A DNA stretch of 64,000 nucleotides from an uncultured Christensenellaceae bacterium (GCA_910587445.1 CAJULE010000006.1:1-64000); one strand, 5' to 3'. Counted from the stretch's first letter, positions 8,600-17,712 are shown. Notes: a model not told the origin generated them from the sequence alone. A program made the numbers and translations.

Positions 8600-9448
8600 A
8601 TGTCCAAAGCATTCATGTTCGCAGGTCAAGGCGCGCAGAAGGTGGGCATGGCGAGCGACGCCGCTCATATAAAGCGCGTAAAAGAACTTTTCGATATCGC
8701 CGAAAGCAGGCGCAAGGGAATAGTCGAACTCATGCTCGGCGGAGAGCAGGACGAGCTCAACAGGACGATAAACACCCAGCCCGCGATGTTCCTTGCCGAC
8801 CTTGCATACGCTTATAAAGCAGAGGAAGAGAGCGGAGCGCCAGAAGCGGTCTGCGGCTTTTCCGTAGGCGAAATTCCCGCGCTCGTGTATGCGGGCGCAT
8901 TGTCCGTCGAGGACGGCTTCGAGCTTATCGACGCTCGCGCGCGTCTGATGGACAAGGCGTGCAGAGAGCACGGCGGAAAAATGATCGCCGTCATAGGTCT
9001 CGAGCCCGAAAAGGTCGAGACTCTCGCAAGCGGATTCGCTGACTGTTGGGCGGTCAATTACAATGCGCCGCTTCAGACCGTCGTCGCCGTCGGAGAGAAC
9101 TCTTCTTCGGAGTTTCTCGCTGCGGTGAAAAGCGGAGGAGGAAGAGCTATCCCCTTGAAAGTATCGGGAGCGTTCCACTGTCCTTTTATGAGAGAAGCGA
9201 GCGTCGGTCTCGAAAAGGCTCTCGAAAAAACGAGCTTTAAAGAGCCGAAGATTCCCGTATACGCAAATCTTACGGCTATGCCTTACGAGGGCGACGAGAA
9301 GGCAAGAAAGGAGCTTTTGTATAAGCAGGTCTGCTCGCCGGTAAGATTTACGGACACCGTGCGCAATATGTCGGCGGCGGGTATCGACGAGTTTGTCGAA
9401 GTCGGTCCGGGCAACGTCCTTACGGGGCTCATTGCAAAAATAAAATAA
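8600..9448 (+). CDS. fabD: Malonyl-CoA:ACP transacylase
   Basis: FabD moves malonyl from CoA to ACP. The 282-residue protein starts MSKAFMFAGQGAQKVGM, the FabD signature. The nucleophilic serine lies in GFSVGEIPAL; the usual GHSLGE histidine is phenylalanine, a substitution seen in other clostridial FabD proteins. The second catalytic histidine is in SGAFHCPFM. The start at 8600 follows GGAG by about ten bases; an upstream in-frame ATG at 8564 lacks an RBS. It is in the same direction as and close to fabG, 28 bases apart. Confidence 0.95.
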   Translation: MSKAFMFAGQGAQKVGMASDAAHIKRVKELFDIAESRRKGIVELMLGGEQDELNRTINTQPAMFLADLAYAYKAEEESGAPEAVCGFSVGEIPALVYAGALSVEDGFELIDARARLMDKACREHGGKMIAVIGLEPEKVETLASGFADCWAVNYNAPLQTVVAVGENSSSEFLAAVKSGGGRAIPLKVSGAFHCPFMREASVGLEKALEKTSFKEPKIPVYANLTAMPYEGDEKARKELLYKQVCSPVRFTDTVRNMSAAGIDEFVEVGPGNVLTGLIAKIK

Positions 9449-9476
9449 CTCGGAAAACAGCTTAAGGAGAAATTTT

Positions 9477-10217
9477 ATGACGCTGAACGGTAATTATCTT
9501 GTCACGGGCGGCAGTCGCGGCATAGGCAGAGCGATCTGTATCGAAATAGCGAAATGCGGCGGAAACGTCGGCATTGTCTATGCGGGAAACGACGTTGCGG
9601 CAAACGAGACGAAATGCGAGGTCGAAAAGCTCGGCGCGAAGGCGTGGGTCTACAAGCTCGACGTTGCCGACTTTAATGCCGCAAAGACGGTCGTCGAAGC
9701 GGCGGCAAAGGATATGGGCTCCATAGACGGACTTGTCAACAATGCGGGCGTCACGTCGGACAAACTGCTTCTTCGCATGAGCGAAGAGGACTACGACAAA
9801 GTGCTTTCCGTCAATCTCAAAGGCGCGTTCAACATGGTAAAACACGTTTCGCCCATCATGATCCGCGCAAGAAAAGGGCGTATCGTAAACCTTTCCTCGG
9901 TCGTCGGTCTTATGGGTAACGCGGGGCAGGTCAACTATGCGGCTTCCAAAGCGGGCGTGGTCGGGCTCACGAAGTCCGTAGCAAAGGAACTCGCTTCGCG
10001 AGGCGTTACCTGCAATGCGATCGCGCCCGGATTTATAGGTACGGACATGACGGCTAAGCTCACCGAAGCGCAACAGCAGGCAATAACCGCCTCCGTTCCG
10101 CTTGCCCGTATCGGCGCTCCCGAAGAGGTCGCGCACCTTGCTGTCTTTTTATTGTCCGATATGGCGGCGTATATTACGGGAGAGGTTATAAAAATCGACG
10201 GCGGCTTATACATCTGA
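9477..10217 (+). CDS. fabG: 3-oxoacyl-ACP reductase
   Basis: FabG is the NADPH-dependent short-chain dehydrogenase that reduces the ketoacyl-ACP. The 246-residue protein has the nucleotide-binding TGGSRGIGRA motif near residue 10, NNAG near residue 88 and the catalytic Ser-Tyr-Lys set as NLSSVVG and YAASKAG. The RBS AAGGAG is well placed. The stop codon at 10215-10217 falls within the first bases of a type A hairpin repeat, so the repeat inserted right at the end of the gene or has been recruited there. Confidence 0.96.
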   Translation: MTLNGNYLVTGGSRGIGRAICIEIAKCGGNVGIVYAGNDVAANETKCEVEKLGAKAWVYKLDVADFNAAKTVVEAAAKDMGSIDGLVNNAGVTSDKLLLRMSEEDYDKVLSVNLKGAFNMVKHVSPIMIRARKGRIVNLSSVVGLMGNAGQVNYAASKAGVVGLTKSVAKELASRGVTCNAIAPGFIGTDMTAKLTEAQQQAITASVPLARIGAPEEVAHLAVFLLSDMAAYITGEVIKIDGGLYI

Positions 10218-10337
10218 CGGCGTATAAACGTCGTATGTCTATGTCAGGCTTGCGTTTTGTCTCGGTTGTGTACGTCTAAGTACATTCCACGCGCAAAATC
10301 CGCGCCTTCCCCGAACTGCTCGTTTCTAAGCCGTCAG
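10214..10337. repeat. Intergenic long-hairpin repeat, type A
   Basis: Starts CTGACGGCGTATAAACG, ends CTAAGCCGTCAG, with apex GTAC-gtctaa-GTAC near 10270-10283. It closely resembles 57-233 and 16519-16644. It supplies the stop codon of fabG. Confidence 0.75.
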
Positions 10338-10394
10338 AGCGTTCCTTTATCATTCTAAAGATAAAAACGGTTTCTCAAACCTATGCCGAATCCT

Positions 10395-10524
10395 TTATCC
10401 TTTAAAAAGGGTTTTTAGGGCGAAGCCCTGAATCGTTTAAAGGAGAGGGGTTTAAAGGGGAGAGGAACAGTCGAAAGTTTCTCTCCCCTTTGTCTTTTTC
10501 GAGCGCCTTTTCGAAAAAAGGTGC
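10395..10524. repeat. Dispersed repeat, type C
   Basis: About 130 bp shared with 16714-16842. Common words are TCGTTTAAAGGAGAGGG and GGGAGAGGAACAGTCGAAAG, ending with the hairpin GCGCCTTTTCGAAAAAAGG. In both places it lies 60-70 bp after a type A hairpin, so the two may move or be copied as one composite unit. Confidence 0.7.
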
Positions 10525-10636
10525 AAAAGGCAAAATGCGCAATGCCGCGTTTGCGCGAAAAAAAGCATATTGCCGCAGGGCAAAACAAGTCGTTTTTTTA
10601 CTTTTTCGAAAAAAAGCACGTATTAGGAGATCATAT

Positions 10637-11866
10637 ATGAAAAGAGTAGTAGTAACCGGAATGGGGGCGATAACGCCCATAGGACTGTCTGCGGGCGAGA
10701 CCTGGCAGGCAATGAAAGAGGGTAAAAACGGCATAGACCGCATAACCCGATTCGACCTTACCGATTTCAAGGCGACGCTTGCCGCCGAGGTCAAGGGCTT
10801 CGACCCCGCCGCTTTCGATATGCCGAAGGGCGTTTCGCGCAAAATGGATCTGTTTACGCAGTACGCGGTTGCGGCGGCGGAGCAGGCGATTGCCGACAGC
10901 GGCATAGACGGACATATCGAGCCCGAGCGCTACGGCGTCTATCTCGGCAGCGGTATAGGCGGCATTACCACTCTCATGACCGAACATTCGAAACTTCTCG
11001 AGGGCGGCGTGAAAAAGATCTCTCCGTTCTTCGTTCCGATGATGATAGTAAATATGGCAAGCGGCACCGTCGCAATGCGCCATAAGTGCGAGGGGCCGTC
11101 CCTTCCCGTGGTCACGGCTTGCGCAACTTCCACGAACGCGATCGGCGAAGCGTACAGGGCTATAAAGCACGGATATGCCGACGCCATAGTCGCGGGCGGA
11201 AGCGAAGCCGCGGTAAATCCGCTTTCGGTCGGCGGCTTCATTTCGTGTATGGCTCTTTCGTTCTCGACCGATAAGGACAGAGCGTCGCTTCCGTTCGACA
11301 AGGAACGCGGCGGCTTCGTCATGGGCGAGGGCAGCGGCGTACTTGTGCTCGAGGAATACGAGCACGCAGTGGCGCGCGGTGCAAAGATCTATGCCGAACT
11401 TGCCGGCTACGGCAATACGAACGACGCATACCATATGACTGCGCCCAATCCCGAGGCTACGAGCAGTGCGCGAGCCATAGAGCTTGCGGCGAAGGAAGCC
11501 GGCATAAAAGACGCAGGCGATGTGTATGTGAACGCTCACGGCACGGGCACGGCGCTGAACGACAAGACGGAAACCGCGGCATTGAAGCGCGTTTTCGGAA
11601 AAGACGCATACAAGCTTAAAGTAAGCTCGACGAAATCCATGACGGGACATATGCTCGGCGCGGCAGGCGCGGTCGAGGCGATCGCGAGCGTCATGGCGCT
11701 CAAGGACGGAGTCATTCCGCCCACGATAAATTACAAAGTCAAGGACGAGGAGTGCGACCTCGACATAACCCCCAACGTCGCCGCAAAAGTTCAAAAGACT
11801 TTCGCGCTCAGCAGTTCGCTCGGATTCGGTGGGCATAACGGGTGTCTTGCCTTTAAACGCATATAA
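10637..11866 (+). CDS. fabF: Beta-ketoacyl-ACP synthase II
   Basis: FabF elongates acyl-ACP by condensation with malonyl-ACP. The 409-residue protein has the thiolase fold with nucleophile C162 in TACATSTN and the two histidines in NAHGTGT and TGHMLGAAG. The start MKRVVVTGMGAITP is preceded by TTAGGAG. An open in-frame extension reaching back to 10490 runs through the type C repeat and was rejected. The gene is separated from fabG by about 420 bp of repeats, so it may have its own transcription start. Confidence 0.96.
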   Translation: MKRVVVTGMGAITPIGLSAGETWQAMKEGKNGIDRITRFDLTDFKATLAAEVKGFDPAAFDMPKGVSRKMDLFTQYAVAAAEQAIADSGIDGHIEPERYGVYLGSGIGGITTLMTEHSKLLEGGVKKISPFFVPMMIVNMASGTVAMRHKCEGPSLPVVTACATSTNAIGEAYRAIKHGYADAIVAGGSEAAVNPLSVGGFISCMALSFSTDKDRASLPFDKERGGFVMGEGSGVLVLEEYEHAVARGAKIYAELAGYGNTNDAYHMTAPNPEATSSARAIELAAKEAGIKDAGDVYVNAHGTGTALNDKTETAALKRVFGKDAYKLKVSSTKSMTGHMLGAAGAVEAIASVMALKDGVIPPTINYKVKDEECDLDITPNVAAKVQKTFALSSSLGFGGHNGCLAFKRI

Positions 11867-12010
11867 GCGGCGAATTATTTACGGCGGCTTATATGCGTCG
11901 TAATACGGGCTACGTGCTCCTCGCCGCTCGGGCGCAGTACGATAAAGTACAGCAACCCGAGGGACTCGTCGCCTGTTGCCCGTATTACTCGCATCTAATC
12001 CGCCTTAGTT
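11865..12010. repeat. Intergenic long-hairpin repeat, type B
   Basis: Between fabF and accB. The apex is AGTAC-gataa-AGTAC, flanked by GGGCTACGTGCTCCTCGCC on the left and CTCGTCGCCTGTTGCCCG on the right, both found in the copies at 35272 and 36507. The end arms TAAGCGG and CCGCCTTA pair. Confidence 0.75.
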
Positions 12011-12065
12011 TGTAAGGAACAAGCAATAATTTTTAATCGAAAAAGAGGAGGTCATATTTAAAAAT

Positions 12066-12551
12066 ATGGATCTTAAACAGTTGAAAAGCATAATGTCTAT
12101 CTTCGAGCACAGCGACGCGGATAAGCTCGAAGTAAGCGAAAGCGACGGCGTAAATACGTTCTCCGTCAAAGTGGAAAAATCGGGAGCAAACGTCGTCGCC
12201 GTGCCTGCGGGAAGTCCTGCGGTTACCGTTAAGGCGATTGAACCCGCAGCGCCCGCCGAGCCCGACGGAAAGGACGTAGCCGCGAAATCGGACGAGGGCG
12301 TGCTCGACTACAATCTCGTAGGCGAAGTCAAGTCGCCCATGGTCGGAATATTCTATGCCGCGCCCGATCCCGACAGCGCGCCGTATGTTAAAAAAGGCGA
12401 CAAGGTCAAAAAGGGAGATACGCTCTGCCTTATAGAGGCAATGAAGCTCATGAACGAGGTGGTTGCGGAACGGGACGGCGAAGTCGTCGAAGTCTGCGTC
12501 GAGAACGGTTCGCTTGTCGAGTTCGGACAAGTGCTGCTGCGTATTTTCTGA
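12066..12551 (+). CDS. accB: Biotin carboxyl carrier protein of acetyl-CoA carboxylase
   Basis: AccB carries CO2 on biotin between the carboxylase and transferase halves of acetyl-CoA carboxylase, which makes malonyl-CoA. The 161-residue protein has an N-terminal helical segment, an Ala/Pro/Glu-rich linker (about residues 48-75) and a C-terminal biotinyl domain with the attachment lysine K127 in EAMKLMNE. The RBS GAGGAGG is strong. accC follows after 13 bases with no gene between them, although many Firmicutes have fabZ here. Confidence 0.95.
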   Translation: MDLKQLKSIMSIFEHSDADKLEVSESDGVNTFSVKVEKSGANVVAVPAGSPAVTVKAIEPAAPAEPDGKDVAAKSDEGVLDYNLVGEVKSPMVGIFYAAPDPDSAPYVKKGDKVKKGDTLCLIEAMKLMNEVVAERDGEVVEVCVENGSLVEFGQVLLRIF

Positions 12552-12564
12552 TAGAGGTCAAAAA

Positions 12565-13944
12565 GTGTTTACTAAGATATTGATTGCCAACCGCGGCGAA
12601 ATAGCCGTCCGCATAATACGTGCGTGCAAGGAAATGGGCATATCGACGGTTGCCGTCTATTCCGAAGCCGACAGGGACGCGTTGCACGTCAATCTTGCCG
12701 ACGAGAGCTATTGCATAGGTCCCGCAATGCTGAAAGACAGCTATCTCAATATGACCGCGCTTATAGACGTAGCCGTCGGCTGCGGCTGTCAGGCGGTGCA
12801 CCCCGGTTACGGTATGCTTTCGGAAAACCCGAAGTTCGCAAAGCTCTGCGAGGAGTGCAACCTTAAGTTCATAGGCCCCGATTGGCGCATAATCGAAAAA
12901 ATGGGCAACAAGGACGAAGCGCGAAAGACAATGCGCGCGGCAGGCGTACCGATCGTTCCCGGCATAGACAGCATAGAGAGTATCGAGCAAGCCGCGAAAG
13001 CCGCGGAAAAGATAGGCTATCCCGTCATAGTCAAGGCGGCGTCGGGCGGCGGCGGAAAGGGTATTCGAATAGTGAATAAGCCCGAGGAGCTCGAAAATGC
13101 CGTAAAGACCGCGCAAGCCGAGGCGAGAAGCTCGTTCGGAAACGCCGCTCTTTACATGGAAAAATATCTGACGCAGGTCAAGCACGTGGAAATGCAGGTG
13201 CTTGCCGATGAGAACGGCGGAATAATTACGCTGGGAGAAAGAGACTGCTCGCTTCAGAGAAAGAATCAAAAGCTCGTCGAAGAGAGCCCTTGCGTCGTCA
13301 TGCCCGAGTCCGTGCGCAAGAAGATGCGCGAAGTCACGGTCAAGGCGGTAAAAGCCGTCGGATATACGAATGCGGGCACGATAGAATATCTGTTCGACAG
13401 CAAGAATAACTTTTATTTTATGGAGATGAATACTCGGCTTCAGGTCGAGCACTCTGTCACGGAGTACGTGTCTAACATCGACATCGTGAAGTGGCAGATA
13501 AGGATCGCGGCGGGGATGTCGCTCATCTACAAGCAGACCGACGTCAGGCTTCACGGCTGCGCGATAGAGTGCCGCATAAACTCCGAGGACTATAAAAACA
13601 ATTTCCGTCCGTCGTGCGGCAAGGTCACGCTTTTGCACATACCGGGCGGACCGTGGGTGCGCTTCGATACGGCGATCTATCAGGACTACACGATCCCGCC
13701 GTATTACGATTCTCTGCTCGGAAAGCTCGTGGTTTGCGCCAGGGACAGGAACGAAGCGATACGCAAAATGCAAGCCGCGCTTTGCGAGCTTGTCATAGAG
13801 GGGGTGAACACGAACGCCGAGCTTGCCGAGGCGCTCATCACCGACGAAAAGTTTATAAGCGGAAAGTACTACACCGATACGATAGAAAAAGAAATGCAAG
13901 CTGCCGAGCGTGGCGAAAACGCGCTCTTCGGCGGCAGGGAATGA
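12565..13944 (+). CDS. accC: Biotin carboxylase of acetyl-CoA carboxylase
   Basis: AccC is the ATP-grasp enzyme that carboxylates biotin. The N terminus VFTKILIANRGEIAVRIIRAC begins at a GTG at 12565, 13 bases after the accB stop; this start matches the family, and the longer in-frame extension into accB was rejected. The 459-residue length is normal. Visible motifs are the glycine-rich ATP loop KAASGGGGKGIR, ERDCSLQRKNQKL, and FYFMEMNTRLQVEHSVTE with the metal-binding glutamates and catalytic residues. Confidence 0.96.
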   Translation: MFTKILIANRGEIAVRIIRACKEMGISTVAVYSEADRDALHVNLADESYCIGPAMLKDSYLNMTALIDVAVGCGCQAVHPGYGMLSENPKFAKLCEECNLKFIGPDWRIIEKMGNKDEARKTMRAAGVPIVPGIDSIESIEQAAKAAEKIGYPVIVKAASGGGGKGIRIVNKPEELENAVKTAQAEARSSFGNAALYMEKYLTQVKHVEMQVLADENGGIITLGERDCSLQRKNQKLVEESPCVVMPESVRKKMREVTVKAVKAVGYTNAGTIEYLFDSKNNFYFMEMNTRLQVEHSVTEYVSNIDIVKWQIRIAAGMSLIYKQTDVRLHGCAIECRINSEDYKNNFRPSCGKVTLLHIPGGPWVRFDTAIYQDYTIPPYYDSLLGKLVVCARDRNEAIRKMQAALCELVIEGVNTNAELAEALITDEKFISGKYYTDTIEKEMQAAERGENALFGGRE

Positions 13945-14041
13945 GCCTGAAAGTATGTTCGCCGCATGACGCGGGTTTAGTGTGCCTGCGCGCTTGGACA
14001 GCGCTTTCGGGAAATTTTGTGACAGGAGGATAGGTCATAAA

Positions 14042-14917
14042 ATGGGTTTCGATATAAGAAAATTCTTTTTTCGCAAGCCGAAAATCGCCCTCGAGGGGCA
14101 GGAGAACGAGACAAGCGCGTCCGTTCCCGAAAAGGCTGCGATAAAGTGCGATAAGTGTAAAAGCCTGATACTCAGCGACGATCTCGAAAGCGGCGCGTAT
14201 GTCTGTGCGAAATGCGGATGTCATATGAAGATCGGCGCGCGCGACAGACTCAAACTCGTTTCCGACAAGGGAGAGTTCGAGGAACTGTTTGCGGACGTCG
14301 TGGGAGAAAATCCTCTCGGCTTTCCCGATTACGAGGCTAAACTCGAGAAGGCGAGAAAGGCGAGCGGGGAAAAGGAAGCCGTCGTTTGCGGCGTGGTTTC
14401 CGTCTGCGAAAGAAAAGCCGTTGCGTTTGCTATGGACTACCGCTTCATGATGGGCAGTATGGGAAGCGCGGCGGGCGAAAAAATAACTCTCGCATTCGAA
14501 TACGCGACCGAGCATGATCTTCCCGTCATAGGCTTTGCCCTTTCCGGCGGCGCGCGTATGCAGGAGGGCATAATCTCTCTCATGCAAATGGCAAAGACGT
14601 CGGGAGCGGTGCTCAAACACTCGGACAAAGGGCTTTTGTATATAAGCGTTTTGACCGACCCTACGACGGGCGGCGTATCGGCGTCGTTTGCGTTCGAGGC
14701 GGACATCATAATCGCCGAGCCGAACGCGCTCATCGGTTTTGCGGGACCGCGCGTCATAGAGCAGACCATAAAACAGAAACTTCCCGCAGACTTCCAGCGC
14801 GCGGAGTTCCTTTTGAAGAAGGGCTTTATAGATAAGATCGTCGACAGAAGAAAGCTTAAAGAAACGCTCGGTCGGATTCTCAAAATACACGGAGCTAAGG
14901 AGGTGGAGCATGAGTGA
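14042..14917 (+). CDS. accD: Acetyl-CoA carboxylase carboxyltransferase subunit beta
   Basis: AccD forms the carboxyltransferase with AccA. The 291-residue protein has an N-terminal zinc finger, CDKCK then CAKCGCH about 20 residues later, followed by the crotonase-like domain with FALSGGARMQEGI and TDPTTGGVSASFA. The ATG at 14042 (MGFDIRKFFFRKP) was chosen because it follows AGGAGG; a longer frame from 13982 has no RBS. Its last eight bases overlap accA, as expected for subunits made in equal amounts. Confidence 0.95.
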   Translation: MGFDIRKFFFRKPKIALEGQENETSASVPEKAAIKCDKCKSLILSDDLESGAYVCAKCGCHMKIGARDRLKLVSDKGEFEELFADVVGENPLGFPDYEAKLEKARKASGEKEAVVCGVVSVCERKAVAFAMDYRFMMGSMGSAAGEKITLAFEYATEHDLPVIGFALSGGARMQEGIISLMQMAKTSGAVLKHSDKGLLYISVLTDPTTGGVSASFAFEADIIIAEPNALIGFAGPRVIEQTIKQKLPADFQRAEFLLKKGFIDKIVDRRKLKETLGRILKIHGAKEVEHE

Positions 14918-15686
14918 GCTTACGGCATACGAAATAGCCATGAAGAGCCGCGAAAAGGGCAGACCCACTGCGCTCGATTACATCGAAAAAATCACCGAAA
15001 ACTTTATAGAGCTTCACGGAGACAGGCGCTTTGCCGACGACAAATCGGTCGTCGGAGGACTTGCCGAAATCTGCGGCAAGCCCATAACCGTTATAGGCAT
15101 AGAGAAGGGCAAGGAGACTAAGGAGAAAGTCGAGCGCAACTTCGGCTATGCGAACCCGGAGGGCTATCGCAAGGCAATGCGCCTCATGAAGCAGGCGGAG
15201 AAATTCCGTCGTCCCGTACTGTGTTTCGTCGATACGGCGGGCGCGTTCTGCGGCATAGGTGCGGAGGAACGCGGTCAGGCGGAAGCCATTGCGAGCAGTA
15301 TTCTCGGCATGATGGGGCTTAAGACGCCCGTGCTTTCGATCATTATAGGCGAGGGCGGAAGCGGCGGAGCGCTCGGACTTGCGGCGGCGGACGAAGTGTG
15401 GATAACCGAAACGTCGACTTATTCCGTAATATCGCCCGAAGGTTGCGCGTCCATACTTTGGAAGGATTCGTCGAAGGTAAAAGAGGCAGCAAGCTGTTTG
15501 AAGCTTACGGCAGACGACCTCAAGGAGCTCGGGGCGATCGAAAAAATAATCGAGGAGGACGGTTTCTCCGACAAGTATTTTGCCCGCCTCAAAGCGGACG
15601 CCGCGGCTTTTTTCGAAGAAAAGAGCAAAATCGGAATAGAAGAATTGACGGAAGCTCGATATGAGCGTTTCCGTAGGATAAAATAA
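14910..15686 (+). CDS. accA: Acetyl-CoA carboxylase carboxyltransferase subunit alpha
   Basis: AccA binds the acetyl-CoA side of the carboxyltransferase. The 258-residue protein starts MSELTAYEIAMKSREKGRPTALDYI and has FIELHGDRRFADD, DTAGAFCGIGAEERGQ and GEGGSGGALGLA, all hallmarks. It overlaps accD by eight bases with an internal AAGGAGGTGG Shine-Dalgarno in accD. It completes the four-subunit enzyme encoded here as accB-C-D-A. Confidence 0.96.
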   Translation: MSELTAYEIAMKSREKGRPTALDYIEKITENFIELHGDRRFADDKSVVGGLAEICGKPITVIGIEKGKETKEKVERNFGYANPEGYRKAMRLMKQAEKFRRPVLCFVDTAGAFCGIGAEERGQAEAIASSILGMMGLKTPVLSIIIGEGGSGGALGLAAADEVWITETSTYSVISPEGCASILWKDSSKVKEAASCLKLTADDLKELGAIEKIIEEDGFSDKYFARLKADAAAFFEEKSKIGIEELTEARYERFRRIK

Positions 15687-15704
15687 GGGTAGGGGATCGG
15701 AACC

Positions 15705-16511
15705 ATGATTGCAATAGTGACAGACAGCAGCGCAGGCTATTCGACGGCGGAACTCGCCAAAATAGGCGTTCATGCCGTGCCGCTTTCGTATATTTGCGAC
15801 GGTAAGATCTATGAGGAAAAAAACAGAGGCGAAAACGGCGATTTCAAAAAGATCGTCGAGTGCGGCAGGGCAAAGACCAGCCAGCCGGCGCTTTCGGTTT
15901 TCGTCGACACGTTTTCCGCGCTCGTCAAAAAGGGATATGACGTGCTGTGTATTCTCATGTCGGGCGGGCTTTCGGGCACGTACGCCTCGGCGTGTTTGGC
16001 GGCAAGTCAGGTGGGCGGCAACATCCGCGTAGTCGATTCTCTCACTACGAACGGAGGACAGCACCTTCTCGTCGACGAAGCGGTCAATATGGTCGTAGGC
16101 GGACTCGAGCTCAGCCGTATCGTACACAATCTCGACGTACTGCGTTCGCGTATCGGTACGGTGTTCACCGTGGACGGCATAGACAATCTCGTGCGCGGCG
16201 GCAGGCTTATTGCGTCCCAAAAGCCGAATACCACTTTAAACACCCGCCCGCTGTTTAATCTCGGCGGCGGCATACGTTTCATAAACAACGTGCGCGGAGT
16301 GGCGGCGCGGTGCAAGGCTCTTGCCGAAGCCGTTCCAGCAAAGGCGCGCCGCATATTCGTAATGCGCTCGGGAAACGACGTCGACGTGACCCCTCTTATA
16401 GACCTTCTGCGCGAGAAACACACCGGTACGAAAATACACCTTCGAGAGGTCGGTCCCGTACTTTCCATTCATCTCGGCTTCGGGGCGTTCGGCGTCGCCT
16501 ATATAGAATAG
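15705..16511 (+). CDS. DegV family fatty-acid-binding protein
   Basis: DegV proteins bind long-chain fatty acids; in Firmicutes some (FakB) present them to the FakA kinase. The 268-residue protein starts MIAIVTDSSAGYS and has SQPALSVFVDTF and LSGTYASACLA, matching the domain-1 fatty-acid phosphate-binding motifs, plus the GRLIASQK segment. It follows accA by 18 bases and is probably co-transcribed, which fits a role in fatty-acid handling. No fakA is in the window. Confidence 0.9.
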   Translation: MIAIVTDSSAGYSTAELAKIGVHAVPLSYICDGKIYEEKNRGENGDFKKIVECGRAKTSQPALSVFVDTFSALVKKGYDVLCILMSGGLSGTYASACLAASQVGGNIRVVDSLTTNGGQHLLVDEAVNMVVGGLELSRIVHNLDVLRSRIGTVFTVDGIDNLVRGGRLIASQKPNTTLNTRPLFNLGGGIRFINNVRGVAARCKALAEAVPAKARRIFVMRSGNDVDVTPLIDLLREKHTGTKIHLREVGPVLSIHLGFGAFGVAYIE

Positions 16512-16518
16512 TCCCAAT

Positions 16519-16644
16519 CCTGCGGACTTATAAACGTCGTTATGCGGCGTTAGGTTTACGTTTTCGCTTAGTTGTGTACGGAGAAGTACACTCCTTGCGC
16601 GAAATCCGCACCTGCCTTGCCTAACTCGTTTCTAAGTGCGCAGG
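16519..16644. repeat. Intergenic long-hairpin repeat, type A
   Basis: Perfect ends CCTGCG and CGCAGG, with apex TGTAC-ggagaa-GTACA near 16576. Begins eight bases after the DegV stop. Confidence 0.75.
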
Positions 16645-16713
16645 TGTTCACACAACTTATAAACTTTTACGTACACGGGCTACGTTTGTCCTGTTGTTTC
16701 TTCTTTTATAATG

Positions 16714-16842
16714 TTATCCTCTAAAAAGGTTCTTAGGGCGGAGCCCTAAGTCGTTTAAAGGAGAGGGATTTAAAAGGGAGAGGAACAGTCGAAAGGTCCT
16801 CTCCCTTTATCTTTTTGGGGCGCCTTTTCGAAAAAAGGCGCA
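16714..16842. repeat. Dispersed repeat, type C
   Basis: Second copy of the element at 10395-10524, again downstream of a type A hairpin. The terminal hairpin GCGCCTTTT-CG-AAAAAAGGCGC is perfect here and its right part recurs once more at 16891-16915. The rest of the 16512-16939 spacer has no gene. Confidence 0.7.
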
Positions 16843-16939
16843 GAGGCATATTGCGTAATGCCTCATTTGCGTGAAAACATTCTTTTTGGCGTGCCTTTTC
16901 GAAAAAAGGCGCAAATTTATTATATTGCAAAGGATACCC

Positions 16940-17611
16940 ATGACCTTTTCGGAAATACGGCAAGAACTTATAAACAACGCGGAAGAGGAGTTTAAAAACT
17001 TTACCGCGAAGATCGTGCTCACGAAAATGCCAATGCTCGGCGTGCGCACGCCGACGGTGAAAAAGCTTGCCAAAGAAGCCGACGAGAGCTATTTGACGAG
17101 CGCTCCGCACTACTACGAGGAAGTGCTTGTTTACGGCTTTGCGCTCGGGCGGCTCAAGCCGAGAGCCAAAGAGCTTTTCGAAAACCTTCCGCGCTATCTC
17201 GGATTCGTAGACAGTTGGGCGGCGATAGATTCGCCGCTTAGCGGCATGAAAGCTTTCAAAAAGGAAAAAGAGCAGTGTCTTTCGTATATCGACGATTATC
17301 TTTACGACGAGCGCGAATATTTTGCGCGCTTTGCTGCGGTCGCCCTGTTTAACTACATCGACGAAACGCATATCGACGGCGTTATCGAAAGGTACGCGAC
17401 TGTTACGGCGGGCAGATATTATGTCGACATGGCGATCGCCTGGGGACTGTCGATTGCAGCCGTAGACTTTTACGATAAGGTCTATGCGGCGCTTAAAGAA
17501 GGAAGATTTTCCGACTTTATTACGCGAAAGGCGGTTTCGAAGTGCCGCGACTCGTTCCGAATCCCGAGCGAAAGAAAGAAGGAGCTTAAAGAGCTTTTGC
17601 AAAAACCTTAA
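16940..17611 (+). CDS. AlkD-like DNA alkylation repair protein
   Basis: The 223-residue helical protein fits the HEAT-repeat DNA glycosylase family of AlkD, which removes bulky or cationic alkylated purines. The MLGVRTPTVKKLAKE segment near residue 32 is the family's start of the DNA-binding concave face; WAAIDSP and FARFAAVALFNYID match the region holding the catalytic tryptophan and aspartate. The start at 16940 is the first ATG after the type C repeat; the spacing to AAAGGAT is fair. It is monocistronic, between a repeat cluster and a clear terminator. Confidence 0.85.
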   Translation: MTFSEIRQELINNAEEEFKNFTAKIVLTKMPMLGVRTPTVKKLAKEADESYLTSAPHYYEEVLVYGFALGRLKPRAKELFENLPRYLGFVDSWAAIDSPLSGMKAFKKEKEQCLSYIDDYLYDEREYFARFAAVALFNYIDETHIDGVIERYATVTAGRYYVDMAIAWGLSIAAVDFYDKVYAALKEGRFSDFITRKAVSKCRDSFRIPSERKKELKELLQKP

Positions 17612-17620
17612 TACGCGTTT

Positions 17621-17645
17621 GCCGCCCCGAAAGGCGGCATTTTCT
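17621..17645 (+). terminator. Intrinsic terminator
   Basis: GCCGCC (17621-17626), loop CCGAAA, GGCGGC (17633-17638), then ATTTTCTTTG. Confidence 0.8.
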
Positions 17646-17662
17646 TTGCAAAAATCTCGTGC

Positions 17663-17691
17663 TTGACAAACCCGTTATCTCGTTATATAAT
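17663..17691 (+). promoter_or_regulatory. Promoter of the LytTR two-component system
   Basis: Perfect consensus TTGACA (17663-17668), 17 bases, TATAAT (17686-17691), followed by GAGGAGGAG and the regulator start at 17713. Confidence 0.85.
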
Positions 17692-17712
17692 AAAAGTAAC
17701 GAGGAGGAGTTT

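Noticed and set aside
10490..10636. N-terminal extension of fabF
   Set aside because: It is translated type C repeat sequence; the family start MKRVVVTGMG lies at 10637 after an RBS.
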